From positions 38,191,744 to 38,255,743 of the forward strand of contig OW804096.1 in assembly GCA_942159475.1 (NCBI GenBank): a stretch of DNA of 64,000 bases, in the 5' to 3' direction. The notes under the pieces are model-generated. The model was not told the origin of the DNA and searched no databases. It saw only the letters and a list, made by a program, of their open reading frames with translations. Positions 54,760 through 64,000 of the stretch are shown piece after piece; within the stretch, counting starts at the first letter, position 1, and each line of letters opens with the position of its first letter. Origin of the DNA: Sthenelais limicola. Taxonomy: Eukaryota; Annelida; Polychaeta; Phyllodocida; Sigalionidae. Position numbers and translations under genes: made by a program.

Positions 54760-55597
54760 GTATGTGCGTACTTCCGTGAGATTTTGTGTTGTGGCACCTC
54801 CCTTTGTTAAATTGGGGACAGACGTTAGATTTGTCTATATGGGAAGAGTTCATAGAAGCTATAACGTTTGCCCTGGTCCTCTCAGATGAAATCCTTGAGG
54901 AATCCCGCCAATCATAGTTCTCCTGCCCGATATCGTGCAAGATTGTGTTAGACCATGTACGCATATGCTCCCAGTCAAATCGAGTAAGGTCCTCCCCCAA
55001 TTGTCCCAAATGACCAATCATAGCTACTACTGTGGGGTTTGTAATCTTTTCCTTACGAATCATTCTGGTGAAACCAATTAAAAACTCTGGAAGTGTCAAG
55101 TCATCGTGGCTATCACGTTTTTTAACCCCTTTTTGGAGATCATTTGGGAGAAAATGGTGAGGCATAGGGTAGCGGGAGATTTCATGAAGGTAAGGGTCGT
55201 ATGTTTCTTTACCGGTGGTCTTGCCTAGTGAAGGGTGTAGGGCACGTAGCAAAGCGTCTGCCCGGTTTGCATTTCCCTGAGTCTTAAGGAATGACATGTT
55301 ATCAAAATGATTTTGGCGAGAAGTGTCTTTATCTACAATGTCGCTAATTTCATAGTTCTCGAATAAGTTTTGTTTCACAGTGCCTGAAGGTCGAATAGGA
55401 GAGGAGGTTTTTGAATTGTTAACAGAGTCCTCCTTTTTATCGTTATTCTGCTTTGCCAGAACGGCCATTGCCTTAGCCATTGTCTCTATATTGTCTTCTA
55501 GCCTAGCTAGTCGCTCCTTATTAGTTAACTTCTTTACATCAACAGGTTCAATATCGGCTGCATCCCCCTCGGACTGGGTGGACCCACGAGCTGCCAT
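54560..55597 (-). CDS. Gag-like protein (YR retrotransposon 2)
   Basis: I choose the ATG at 55597 (345 residues, MAARGSTQSEG...); the frame is open further upstream to a GTG at 55684, but without an ATG. Order: an acidic N-terminus, a probable coiled coil (LTNKERLARLEDNIETMAKA), a Ser/Thr-rich linker, a helical core (DDLTLPEFLIGFTRMIRK...), then a Cys/His cluster CPQFNKGRC...HIHACAYCW...HDHPITAC, and a basic Gln/Asn/Lys tail. This Cys/His arrangement near the C-terminus is typical of DIRS/Ngaro Gag and should bind RNA. The last 200 nt overlap the RT frame in another register. The role in particle assembly is inferred from position and zinc-finger type. Confidence 0.82.
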   Translation of the reverse strand: MAARGSTQSEGDAADIEPVDVKKLTNKERLARLEDNIETMAKAMAVLAKQNNDKKEDSVNNSKTSSPIRPSGTVKQNLFENYEISDIVDKDTSRQNHFDNMSFLKTQGNANRADALLRALHPSLGKTTGKETYDPYLHEISRYPMPHHFLPNDLQKGVKKRDSHDDLTLPEFLIGFTRMIRKEKITNPTVVAMIGHLGQLGEDLTRFDWEHMRTWSNTILHDIGQENYDWRDSSRISSERTRANVIASMNSSHIDKSNVCPQFNKGRCHNTKSHGSTHIHACAYCWLAYGVEHDHPITACNKRKGQGNNGGSQPQRPSQNNQNAKKGQNYKKSSGSNDRSFAKNE

Positions 55598-55802
55598 GGC
55601 TAAGATTGTGTAAAGGTTTCTACTTACAATAATTGCCGGTGGCCTTTGCGGGCAATAGCTTTTGTGTGTATGACTCCTAGTCACACTGAAGGGTCAAGGG
55701 ACCGCGTGGTGTGACAGGTATCCCAGGTAGAGGGTGGTGGGGTGTAGTGGCGAAGCGGCGTAGGTGTGTGCGCTGTATATGCCAATGTATTGCCCCGAGC
55801 GC

Positions 55803-55916
55803 AGCGAGTGAAAGAATGAGGGTTAGTACATGGATGAATGAGTTTATATAGGATTAGTAGGCCCGGTGATTGAAGACCATGCAGCCCCATTGGCTAATAA
55901 TAACCAATGCAAATCA
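55803..55916 (-). repeat. A1 repeat, 5' end of YR retrotransposon 2
   Basis: 114 bp at the 5' terminus. About 205 bp of leader separate it from the gag ATG. No classical TATA box is obvious. Confidence 0.9.
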
Positions 55917-56065
55917 AATGTCCATCCAGAAATATTGCAAACTAGTTTTTCAAACATTAAAATATAGAAATACTTCGTAGATGTACTTCATGTTTACTAT
56001 CATTGGAATCTGCGAAAAAGAGTCTTACCCCTAAATAAGACTCATTTTTGCAGAGCGGGTCACAT
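55917..56065 (+). repeat. family B MITE, right half (split by YR retrotransposon 2)
   Basis: AATGTCCATCCAGAAATATTG continues the interrupted family B copy from 50862, up to a degraded terminal region (GACTCATTTTTGCAG...CACATATGTG). Confidence 0.88.
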
Positions 56066-56067
56066 AT

Positions 56068-56304
56068 GTGTCAGATCGTCAGAACATGTAAAATTGGCAG
56101 CTCTGCATATTGATACAATTCTGAGAAACTAGGCAGACAATTATAAATATAATAGGTATACTTGATTATATTTAGTACTAGGCTGATTCAAAATATCGGT
56201 TCCATTGTGCTGAACTATATTTTGACCCCCATGTTTGTCCTAAATGTGGGTTATTTGAGAGGATTGGTGAAGGCAAGGTGTATATTTTCTGGCGATTTGA
56301 CCCA
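56068..56304. repeat. family A MITE
   Basis: GTGTCAGATCGTCAGAACATG to TTTTCTGGCGATTTGACCCA. Confidence 0.8.
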
Positions 56305-56967
56305 TATCCTCCCTTGGTCTCACAAATAACCTTAATTGGACCACCAAGAGAAACGCTGTAACTACCAGTGGTGAGTATTTATTGGGTATTGATCAGACAT
56401 CTGATCAGATCAATTCATTGCTAATCCCGGATCGCATATCGGTAATCAATACACTGCTATTGCATGGCCGACTAGTGCTATTAGTGCATCAAATGAACGG
56501 CTGCTGAACAGGCTTAAATATATGGGGCAGCCCTACAACAAGATATATCTATAGAGCATCATACAAGGTAAAACATTTTTTTTAAATTCTTCATCCTGAG
56601 GAAAATTTGGTCAAATAAGTTTTACACTCTAGGTCCAAGCCCTCAGATCAGATAAGAATGGTATGTCAGCCTACTTCGCTAATCGGTATCCCTGCCTAGA
56701 ACTCGGCGTTTTAATGGGAATATTATGATATTTTGCGGTCTTCATGGAACTATAATGGCACTTTGCGGTTTGAGGTGAGAGGCCAGCGGACTTACTCAAC
56801 TTTGGGCCTAGACTATTTAGATGAGTTGGAAAAGAAAGAAGAAAAAGCGCACCTCATATATTGCATGGTTGTTTTGGTCATTTCTTCAATCAAATATGGC
56901 GAGATACAAAGAATAGTAGGTCTTCCTTCCAGTAGTGACCGTTTAATTCATTCAGAATTAATATCGA
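56305..56967. other. no recognised gene
   Basis: GATCAGATC duplications at about 56395-56420. The open frame from 56733 has no recognisable domain. Confidence 0.35.
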
Positions 56968-57140
56968 CTAGCAAATACCCATGCTACGCACGGGATCTGA
57001 TGGTGGGAGAGAGAACAAGGAGCGTTGAAGAAGTGGGCCTCACTGTCCTACTTTCTCTTTTATCTTCGCTCTATAACTTATATATACTGCTGCTATTGTT
57101 AGAAATATAGAAACATATGAAGCATATACAAAAATCACCA
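56968..57140 (+). repeat. repeat M, copy 1 (partial)
   Basis: ACTAGCAAATACCCATGCTACGCACGG, then a degraded GGGAGAGAGAACAAGG segment. Confidence 0.6.
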
Positions 57141-57204
57141 GGCAGGAATCCCTTATTTCTATCTACAATTTGTGAGAGCACATTATTTGTTTATTTGTTT
57201 ATTA

Positions 57205-57400
57205 TAATTACTAGCAAATACCCGTGCTTCGCACAGGATTTGCTAGTGGGACAGTGGGGCCCACATCTTCAGCTCTCCTTGTTTCCTCTCCCACCATCTT
57301 TATCTTTCAAGTTCTCTCTGTAACTTAGTATCTGTATTAACATTCATACGTCAAATGGAACCCTGTTATGATGCTTTTTTGATCACTGTTATGCTGTTGT
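57205..57400 (+). repeat. repeat M, copy 2
   Basis: ACTAGCAAATACCCGTGCTTCGC..., GGACAGTGGGGCCCACATCTTC..., CAAATGGAACCCTGTTATGATGC. Confidence 0.7.
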
Positions 57401-57560
57401 TGTGTTGCCTGTCCCTGTCCCATTGCCTCTCCCATTCCCTCTCTTGCTCCCACTCTGCCTCCTGCTCCCACTCCTACTCCCTCCTCTCTCTCGCTCTCTG
57501 TCTGTGTCTCACTCTCTTCTCTCTCTCACTCTTCTCTCTCTCTCCCCTCCCCCTATTGCA
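57400..57560. repeat. pyrimidine-rich tract
   Basis: CTCCCATTCCCTCTCTTGC-type low complexity; the open frames are compositional. Confidence 0.8.
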
Positions 57561-57667
57561 TTACACATGTTCCCCCAAAAGGGGTTTTAAACCTTCTTAA
57601 AAACAAAATCAGGACAAACCCGATTCAAGTTCCATATCTGCAACACAAATTCTAAAGGAGGAGAGAA

Positions 57668-57840
57668 AGATGCTACGCACAGGATTTGCTAGTGAGACAG
57701 TGGGGCCCACATCTTCCCACTCTCCTTGTTCCCCCTCCCATCATCTTTCTCTTTTAAATTGTCTCTGTAAGTTAGTATCTGTATTGACATTCATACCTCA
57801 AATGGAGCCCTGTTAAGATGTTTTTTGGTCACTGGGAATA
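57668..57840 (+). repeat. repeat M, copy 3
   Basis: GATGCTACGCACAGGATTTG..., GACAGTGGGGCCCACATCTTCC..., AAATGGAGCCCTGTTAAGATG. Another trace (CATCAAATGGGACCCTTTTAAG) is at 58600. Confidence 0.7.
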
Positions 57841-60099
57841 ATATGTAGAATTATATTTCACACTGATTTCTTAAGTTCTTAGTGGCTATGCAAATTCCCC
57901 TATTCAGTGGATGGTGTTGATGTCATCAAATTGGTCTGCGTGAACGACGTGCTGCGGCATGGTGACGCAATTTAGTATGACCCAGAAACCTGGTGATGGG
58001 GCGCTGATAGGTTTGTTTTTAGGCAGCGCTGGGGGCATGGATGGGAGTGCTTGATGTAAACCCATTTCTAACCCATTTCCAACTCTAATTTGTTAATGAA
58101 ACATAGCGGAATGGCTCGGCACCATTTTTGGCAATGTGCATGTGAAATATAAAGGAGATCTGGCCAGCAGTTTCTGACAAGATAGGGGTTTTATGGTCCC
58201 AAAGACTATTTTAATAATATTTAGATTGATATTCGTACATGACAAACCTTGCCTTCCATTCTTTATCTCATCTCCTTTACCAAAATACAACTCTTTGTTG
58301 TATTACGTAATTGTTAATTTAAATTCAACGATTTTGCCATTTATTTAACCCTTACATGTATGCACAATGCTTTCTGTCCACCAAAAATAGACCAGTGAAG
58401 GCACTTCATCAGTAGACCAGCAAAAGGTTCATCCTCAAGCTGAGATATCATGCCTTTTGTGAGTATTTAAAACTTATGTGTACAACTATTTGTCAAAGAT
58501 CTTCCCCCAAGCAACGAGGGATCTATTTTCACCAGCTAATACATACTCCTATTAAACCTTATCAAACCTAATAAAAATACTTAGTACCCGTATTAACATA
58601 CATACATCAAATGGGACCCTTTTAAGATTCTTCTTTAGGTCACTTTTGTGCAAAAGAAACAGATTCAGAGGCAATGTCCGATGGTTACAGAGTGCTTGAG
58701 ACCGAGGCAAAGGAACGGAGAGAAAATATTAGTAGGTCATGTAATGAATTACATGGGAATGGGTAATGGGAATGGAATTGTGCACAAATGTATGAAATGT
58801 GGTAAACTTGAGTGTTTTACAATAATAAAACAAACTTGTCATGAAAACGGTGGTTTACTATAGTAACCTATGAGAAAATGTGTTTTTTTGTCACATTTTA
58901 TGGAATAATAAAATAATTCCCAGTCCAAATAAATTTAGATTTGCTATACTTTTATTTGAGGTCATTTCCCACAAATTAACAAAAGAAATCATATCTTACC
59001 CTGATTGAAAAAATGTTAGAGACCTCTAAAGTTGACCATGTAGTTCACTTTTCATTGCTGGCCTGGCTGATGCCATTCATTTCACACTAATATTCGTCAT
59101 TGCACAGTCTTTTAACTCATTTACATGGAGTGTCATCTTCAGCCAAGGGGGTTTTTGCATCAATATGACTGTGATTATACTTCCCACAGTGAAAAATATT
59201 TATTTGTCATGGCAATAAAAACACCTTTGTGAAAATGATCGAAAATGAATTTTGATTTAGACAAAAGACACAAGGGGGGCTACCACCCTACCTTTGTACA
59301 TATGGTGACCACTGGTCATTATCACACAACCAGGCGCCACCTAGGGGCTTGGGGTCAGACGGTCCTTTAATGTAGGAATTCAGCAGTCCCTGAATGGGTT
59401 AAAAAACAGGGAGAGACAGAGGGAATTTGAGACGAAACAATGGGAAGAGAGATGGAGACAGAGACAGGAGAAGAGGGTTCTTTAGAGTAATTATGAAGGG
59501 AAGAACAGGAATAAAGAAGTCTAAACCTTTAACAAATTATGTGGGGCTGGAGGGAGGGGGAGGGAGGATGCGGATTATGATACTGACTTATGTACAATGC
59601 AGCATAGAAACTATATCACGGTCACTGGTTTTCCAGCTACTGCTTTCTTATTGAAAGTGAGGCGTAAACAGGTGGGCATAAAAGAATTGGGTGTAAATTT
59701 AATTTGAAACCTTTATTACCCATTTAATTATCCCTTAGATCTTCTAGGAAATCACCCGAAATCTGTGGCAATTCCTCCAGCAGTTTCAGAGGAGATCCGG
59801 AGACACTTTTTTTTAACAGAATTAATATTATAGATATCATAGATTCTCAAAACAGTGACATCATACCAGATACAATACTAAAGAGTCGTCAAATTGGATT
59901 TCAACACACATTCATTCATATGATTATTTGTGATTGAGATATTGTAGTTTGGCTTTCCCCCTTTTCTTACAGTTAAGTGCCTGGTCCATCAAGGCACCAG
60001 CCCTTTATATTGGAGTTAATACTTGCTTTTAAATGTGTTCTCAATGTCCGTTCATGGTCCCTTGGTCCGTTCTTGCCCAACTCATCTAAAAATCATTTG
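57841..60099. other. AT-rich, no recognised gene
   Basis: A repeat M trace at 58575-58640 and a purine-rich patch at about 59405-59570. No convincing coding region. Confidence 0.4.
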
Positions 60100-60380
60100 A
60101 CCATAACCTTGCAGGATTCTAGTTTCCTTTGCTATATAGGGTTTTATAGAAGTCCAGATTTATATTTCAGAGACGCGCCACAATCATTTCGCTTGGTGGT
60201 TTCACTTAGTATTGCTCACTGGCTGCTATTTTCCCTTGGCTGTATCGACTTCCAATAACAGCAGCAAAATATTGATAGATTCAGTCCTATATTCTAGTCA
60301 TGATATGAGAGAATTTGGTAAAACATACATGAGAATTCAGCTCCTTTGATAAACAACTTATTGCAGAAGTTTCTACCTTG
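60100..60380 (+). repeat. family F, partial
   Basis: GGGTTTTATAGAAGTCCAG..., TATTGCTCACTGGCTGC..., ATTGATAGATTCAGTCCTAT. Confidence 0.55.
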
Positions 60381-60814
60381 CCATACTTGTACTAGGGGAA
60401 TGGCAAATTCTATTTCATAACACCGGAAAACACCCTTCCGCTGACAACCTACTCCCTAAGGAGGAGGAGGAAGGAAACACCAATAAATCTATATAAACTT
60501 AATTGAAATTGGAAATACAATTCTGGCAGACATTTAGCAGCCGGCGTCTGGGGTTATCACGTGGGCTATCACGTGGGGCCACCATTACAAACTCACTAAA
60601 CTCATGAAGTAGTAGAGCCTTAGGGATGAAGAGCGGAAGTGGTGTTACGGAAGTGCATCCTCTACTACTCATGCCGGCAGTAAAAGCTTATTTAGGGATT
60701 AGGCCCCTACATCGGTGAAGGTCTGAGAGGAGTGTAAATAGAGCTGAGCCTAAGGGCACAGTGAATGTGTTCTAATATAGCATTAATTCCCAAGGTTTTG
60801 GATGGTCGTATAGT

Positions 60815-60880
60815 GGTCTATTGCCTGGTGGAAAAATTCTAGGGTGTAGCCCGAGAATTTTCCACCAGGCAAAAGCGGAG
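60815..60880. repeat. foldback element
   Basis: TTGCCTGGTGGAAAAATTCT pairs with AGAATTTTCCACCAGGCAAA (one extra A) around about 17 bp. Confidence 0.75.
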
Positions 60881-61482
60881 GGGATTAGTGCTTTTAGACG
60901 CAATTGCAGGTGTCGCCACACTCTGTGCCCATGGAGCTTCAACACTGGCGTGCTTCGCGTATTCCCAACTAGATAGACACCCAATCTTACTGGAACCAGG
61001 AAACCCCCTTCAGCCTACTTCCGTCGATACAAATGTGGTCTATAGGCAAGAAAAAACATCCAAGAATCTTATCAAATTGCATCTAACATCCAATAGGTGG
61101 CTCTAATTCGCTTAGACTAGGTTTGAGTGGTTCTCTCTTTTTTCTTGTTCAGACTCATGTAATCAGTGCTGACAAGGGTAATGGTGTAGATCGCCTAAGC
61201 TGCTTCAAAGTGTCCCTGGCTTCAGTGTTCCCTCTGGGCAAAAGTAGCCACTGATGTGCCTAAATTTGAACAGCAGTCTCCCGATAAAACTATGTTCTCT
61301 TGCATTCTAGCCCCTTCACCTGAGCGATAATAGCTGTAGACAGACTGCATAGATCTTCACTTTATTACCCCATCCCCCCCAAAACACCCAAAAAAACTCA
61401 GACCCTGTCCCCTTTCACTTTACTTGGTTTAAACTTGATACTTTCTTCAGCATATTGTTCAACTGACTGCATTTCTTTTCAC
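60881..61482. other. no recognised feature
   Basis: No gene. Confidence 0.35.
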
Positions 61483-61597
61483 AAAAGGGCCTAGTCCACT
61501 AAGCCGATTCTCATGAGATTTTGCACCACAGAGGACTCTTTTCCACTAAAGTATGTGAGAATCACATGAGAATCGGCTTAGTGGACAGGGCCCTTTA
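61483..61597. repeat. palindromic MITE
   Basis: 115 bp: AAAGGGCCTAGTCCACTAAG and the inverse CTTAGTGGACAGGGCCCTTT; inner arms CCGATTCTCATG both sides. Confidence 0.85.
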
Positions 61598-61651
61598 GAT
61601 ATATATACCTCCGTCTAGTTTCTTGGAAACGCTACACTTGGTCAAATTTTA

Positions 61652-62053
61652 ATGCTATACACTTTTAAAGCACTAGATATATATATATACCCGAAACAAC
61701 ACATCAGAATTCAATTCAATTCAAAACATCATGTATTTGTATCTAAGGGTTTTAGTCAAATAGGAGCCATACATCTGAATATGAATCCTGGTCTTCCAGT
61801 ATGGCAGTTCCCTAATTACTGGGTGTGGGTCAGAAATAGAAGTAATTGTAGGTTAGTTATAGAGTCTGGGAAACAAATCTATTTAAAGACAAATAGATTT
61901 AAAGAAGGAGAATGTCCCATAATATCGCTCAAACATAGCCTAAGGCATTATTTTGTCCACCTCATGGTAGCAGAAGATGGACCGTTAAAAGGTATATTCT
62001 TGTATCCGTCCCAATGGGTCACACAACAAAAAGCTACTATAAGAGATTATTGA
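61652..62053 (+). CDS. orphan ORF, function unknown
   Basis: An open stretch of up to 133 codons ending TAA (start TTG in the longest reading; first ATG codons are internal). Composition is not low-complexity: GFSQIGAIHLNMNPGLPVWQ, FPNYWVWVRNRSN, KEGECPIISLKHSLRHYFVH, GIFLYPSQWVTQQ. I recognise no domain. There is no splice or promoter context and AT content is similar to the surroundings, so it may be a chance ORF, an exon or an old element fragment. Confidence 0.2.
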   Translation: MLYTFKALDIYIYPKQHIRIQFNSKHHVFVSKGFSQIGAIHLNMNPGLPVWQFPNYWVWVRNRSNCRLVIESGKQIYLKTNRFKEGECPIISLKHSLRHYFVHLMVAEDGPLKGIFLYPSQWVTQQKATIRDY

Positions 62054-62269
62054 TTGCAATATACTCAGATATTATGATAAAATCATTTCTCAATCATAAA
62101 TATCAGATATCAATTGATAACCCTACTAATGCACCGTGCCCTAATGTATTATCTCAAGAGCTAGTTGAAGAAAGGCTTTCAAAGCTGATTTAAACACAGC
62201 ATTAAAACTATCCTCAAAGTGGATGAAAAGCTAATATGAAATTTCCCACGGAAATCTCACATCAATTGA

Positions 62270-62510
62270 TACCAAAAGGGGATTGCCGAAGATTTTATTA
62301 ATGTTTTCACGAATATCCTAGCTTTTATAAATGATCTATGAAAACCAAAGGCATGATGGGAAAGATGGGGGCTTGTGCTTTTGCAACATGTACAACCCAA
62401 GGATATTGATATTAGAGGATTGATAAATAGTCCATGCTGGATATGGCATGTTTTATATAGATTTTATGTTACATTCAAAATGGCGGCTATGCAAATCCTC
62501 TATTCATGGC
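62270..62510 (-). repeat. family D MITE, minus orientation
   Basis: Read on the minus strand: AGAGGATTTGCATAGCCGCC...CCCATCATGCCTTTGG...GTGAAAACATT, homologous to 15437-15785. Confidence 0.7.
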
Positions 62511-62569
62511 CCTTAATCCATCCGCATAATCTTCGTCATGCAATATTTAGCAAGATTTGCATGATAATA

Positions 62570-62860
62570 ATAATTATTTAAAAACTGATGAGCGATGTGT
62601 TTCCAAGCAAGTTCAGTGAACTTACTCAACTGCTTAATTCTCCACCCACTCTTGAAACACTCTTGAAATGCTCCACAGGTAAAAGGCAAAAGCGCTGTTT
62701 TTTTTTAATCTGAGAGCTCGCGTTCCCTCTGAAGAGTATTTGCTCCTGCCATTTTAACATCTTATTGAAACGTGTCAATTACTTGTCAGAGAGAAATGAT
62801 TATGAAGTTGGCAGTGAGGTGAAAACATTTGAATTGGAGAGGATTGCGAGATGATCCAGT
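62570..62860 (-). repeat. repeat J, minus orientation
   Basis: Minus strand TTCAAATGTTTTCACCTCAC...GGCAGGAGCAAATACTCTTC matches the plus strand of 15190-15392. Confidence 0.6.
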
Positions 62861-62914
62861 GAATTATTACATCTGCAGAAATCTGCAGAAAGAGGGTCCA
62901 GAAGGTGTATTTCA

Positions 62915-63300
62915 GGAAAATGTGTCACAAGTTGATAATCTCATATTTTTCAAAGTGATTTATTCACAGGATTTCTTTGGGGGATGTTTTCATTATTTGG
63001 GTATCTAGACTTTGAAGTCGTATGAATACATGTGCCATATTCAGTGGCAAAGACAGTATATTAAATGTATCTATGCATTTCTTAGGTCATGTAGTATATT
63101 AAGCCACTTTACTTGTAAACTTTCGCCCCAAACTATTTTGTTCAAAAATGAAAATATAAAACTTTAAATATAGAAACCCAAGTTTATTCTATGCTTCACT
63201 GTTTACTATCATTGGAATCGGCTTGATCTCATCTTTTCAAATCTTATATGTCTCAAAACTAATTTTTTGTGACTTATTTTCCTGAAACACTTCACATTTT
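62915..63300 (+). repeat. family B MITE
   Basis: TTCAGGAAAATGTGTCACAAG to TTTTCCTGAAACACTTCACAT, nearly full length. Confidence 0.8.
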
Positions 63301-63495
63301 AGGCTTGAATAAAAGCGAGTTCTCAAACAAGAACTTTTTAAAATTTCAACTGCAATATTTTTGTTTTTATTTCAAACCTGGATAACAACAACATCTTTAA
63401 ATATGCAGACCAGTCACAAATGTTTGTTGAGGATTTAATAGTAAATAATATTTGTAGAAACCAACTATGAAATGTTTAGAGCTCGGTGAACTGGC

Positions 63496-63592
63496 CTAAT
63501 TCCAGGCTGTCATTATACCCAGTTTGGTACTACAAGATAGATCTGTAAGGGTCGAGTGGTACCAGACTGGATATGATGACAGCCTAGAGGTT
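63496..63592. repeat. foldback element
   Basis: AGGCTGTCATTATACCCAGT pairs with ACTGGATATGATGACAGCCT (two mismatches); TTGGTAC/GTACCA extend the arms. Confidence 0.8.
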
Positions 63593-64000
63593 CTCCCAAC
63601 CTGGACCTTGACTTGACTTGGCCTAGTCACACTTGCAATTGAATCTATGGTTATTTCAAACAATTCAAGCAAAATGAACAAACCTTTTTACCCTTTTCAT
63701 GGAAATAATCACTTCATAGCATTTTAGCATATTATCAGCCACTAGAAATTGCTTTGTTTTACTGCTGAAAAGTTGAAGTTGTGACCTACTTCTCATGGCA
63801 GTGGCCATGTTCCCTCCCATTGTAACAAGCCCTCAGATTGGTCCAATTCCGGTAGGTCTCATGTGCCATTCCTTCACTATTATACCTTTTTTACTCACTA
63901 GGGGCACTAATAGAAGGACCAGTAATATAAAATTATGAAATAAAGTCATTTTATTGTAGTCTTGCATAATACTGTGCATTCCATAGAGGTGTCATCATTT
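63593..64000. other. no recognised feature
   Basis: Nothing seen. Confidence 0.4.

Larger units (their letters stand above)
50863..55916 (-). mobile_element. YR retrotransposon 2, Ngaro/PAT-like (apparently complete)
   Basis: A 5.05-kb element on the minus strand: A1 (55803-55916), gag, RT-RNase H, YR, B1 (51336-51606), A2 (51222-51335), an 88-bp spacer, B2 (50863-51133). B1 and B2 (271 bp) differ at one position and A1 and A2 (114 bp) at one, which suggests recent insertion. All three frames are open and every recognisable catalytic residue is in place. The flanks are the two halves of a family B repeat; joining TTTACTAGGA to AATGTCCATCC restores that repeat with no duplicated target bases, as expected for YR integration. 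It is only distantly similar to retrotransposon 1. Confidence 0.93.

Noticed and set aside
51789..55613. Plus-strand ORFs across YR retrotransposon 2
   Set aside because: Antisense shadows of the gag, RT and YR genes.

Overview
This is non-coding, repeat-dense DNA from an animal genome, most likely a marine invertebrate. It is AT-rich, has no operon-like gene packing, and is saturated with palindromic MITEs, LINE tails, microsatellites and minisatellites. It carries two retrotransposons that use a tyrosine recombinase (YR) instead of a DDE integrase. Such Ngaro/DIRS-type elements are known from echinoderms, hemichordates, cnidarians, molluscs and fish. A LINE/SINE-type tail ending in CACTCACTCACT, and the motif GGGGCGGATCCAGGATT, also suggest a marine invertebrate. 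I cannot name the phylum from sequence alone, and I see no convincing intact host gene.

Layout. 1-35.6 kb is a mosaic of nested repeats. The main families, with my own labels, are: family A (about 240 bp, ends TGGGTCAGATTTTCAGAAAA, about two dozen copies); family B (about 410 bp, near-palindromic, ends like GATGTGTTACAGGAAAATGA); family D (about 350 bp, ends AGGGGATTTGCAT); family F (about 570 bp); and several foldback elements. Also here are a LINE RT tail (3.5-4.1 kb), a 57-bp minisatellite open in three frames (10.4 kb), a 21-bp satellite (25.6 kb) and several hammerhead-ribozyme-like tails. 35633-40534 (minus strand) is YR retrotransposon 1: split direct repeats, a broken gag, an open RT-RNase H frame that has lost likely catalytic aspartates, and an open YR frame. 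40.5-50.9 kb is more mosaic: a 1.35-kb TIR element, a 69-bp satellite, an unrecognised broken coding segment and a tRNA-like sequence. 50863-55916 (minus strand) is YR retrotransposon 2: near-identical split direct repeats, gag, RT-RNase H and YR all open with every recognisable catalytic residue present. It sits inside a family B copy and the empty site can be read from the flanks. 55.9-64 kb returns to mosaic.

How the parts work together. In each YR element, Gag would package the RNA, RT-RNase H would copy it, and the split repeats (A1-ORFs-B1-A2-B2) would allow a circular cDNA to form. The YR would then recombine the circle into the genome without a staggered cut, so no target-site duplication is made; both insertions fit this. 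The nesting gives a relative history: family B is older than retrotransposon 2 and than the 473-bp TIR element at 33.4 kb, while family A has inserted into a larger TIR element at 48.3 kb and has itself been interrupted by a SINE-like insert and a foldback element.
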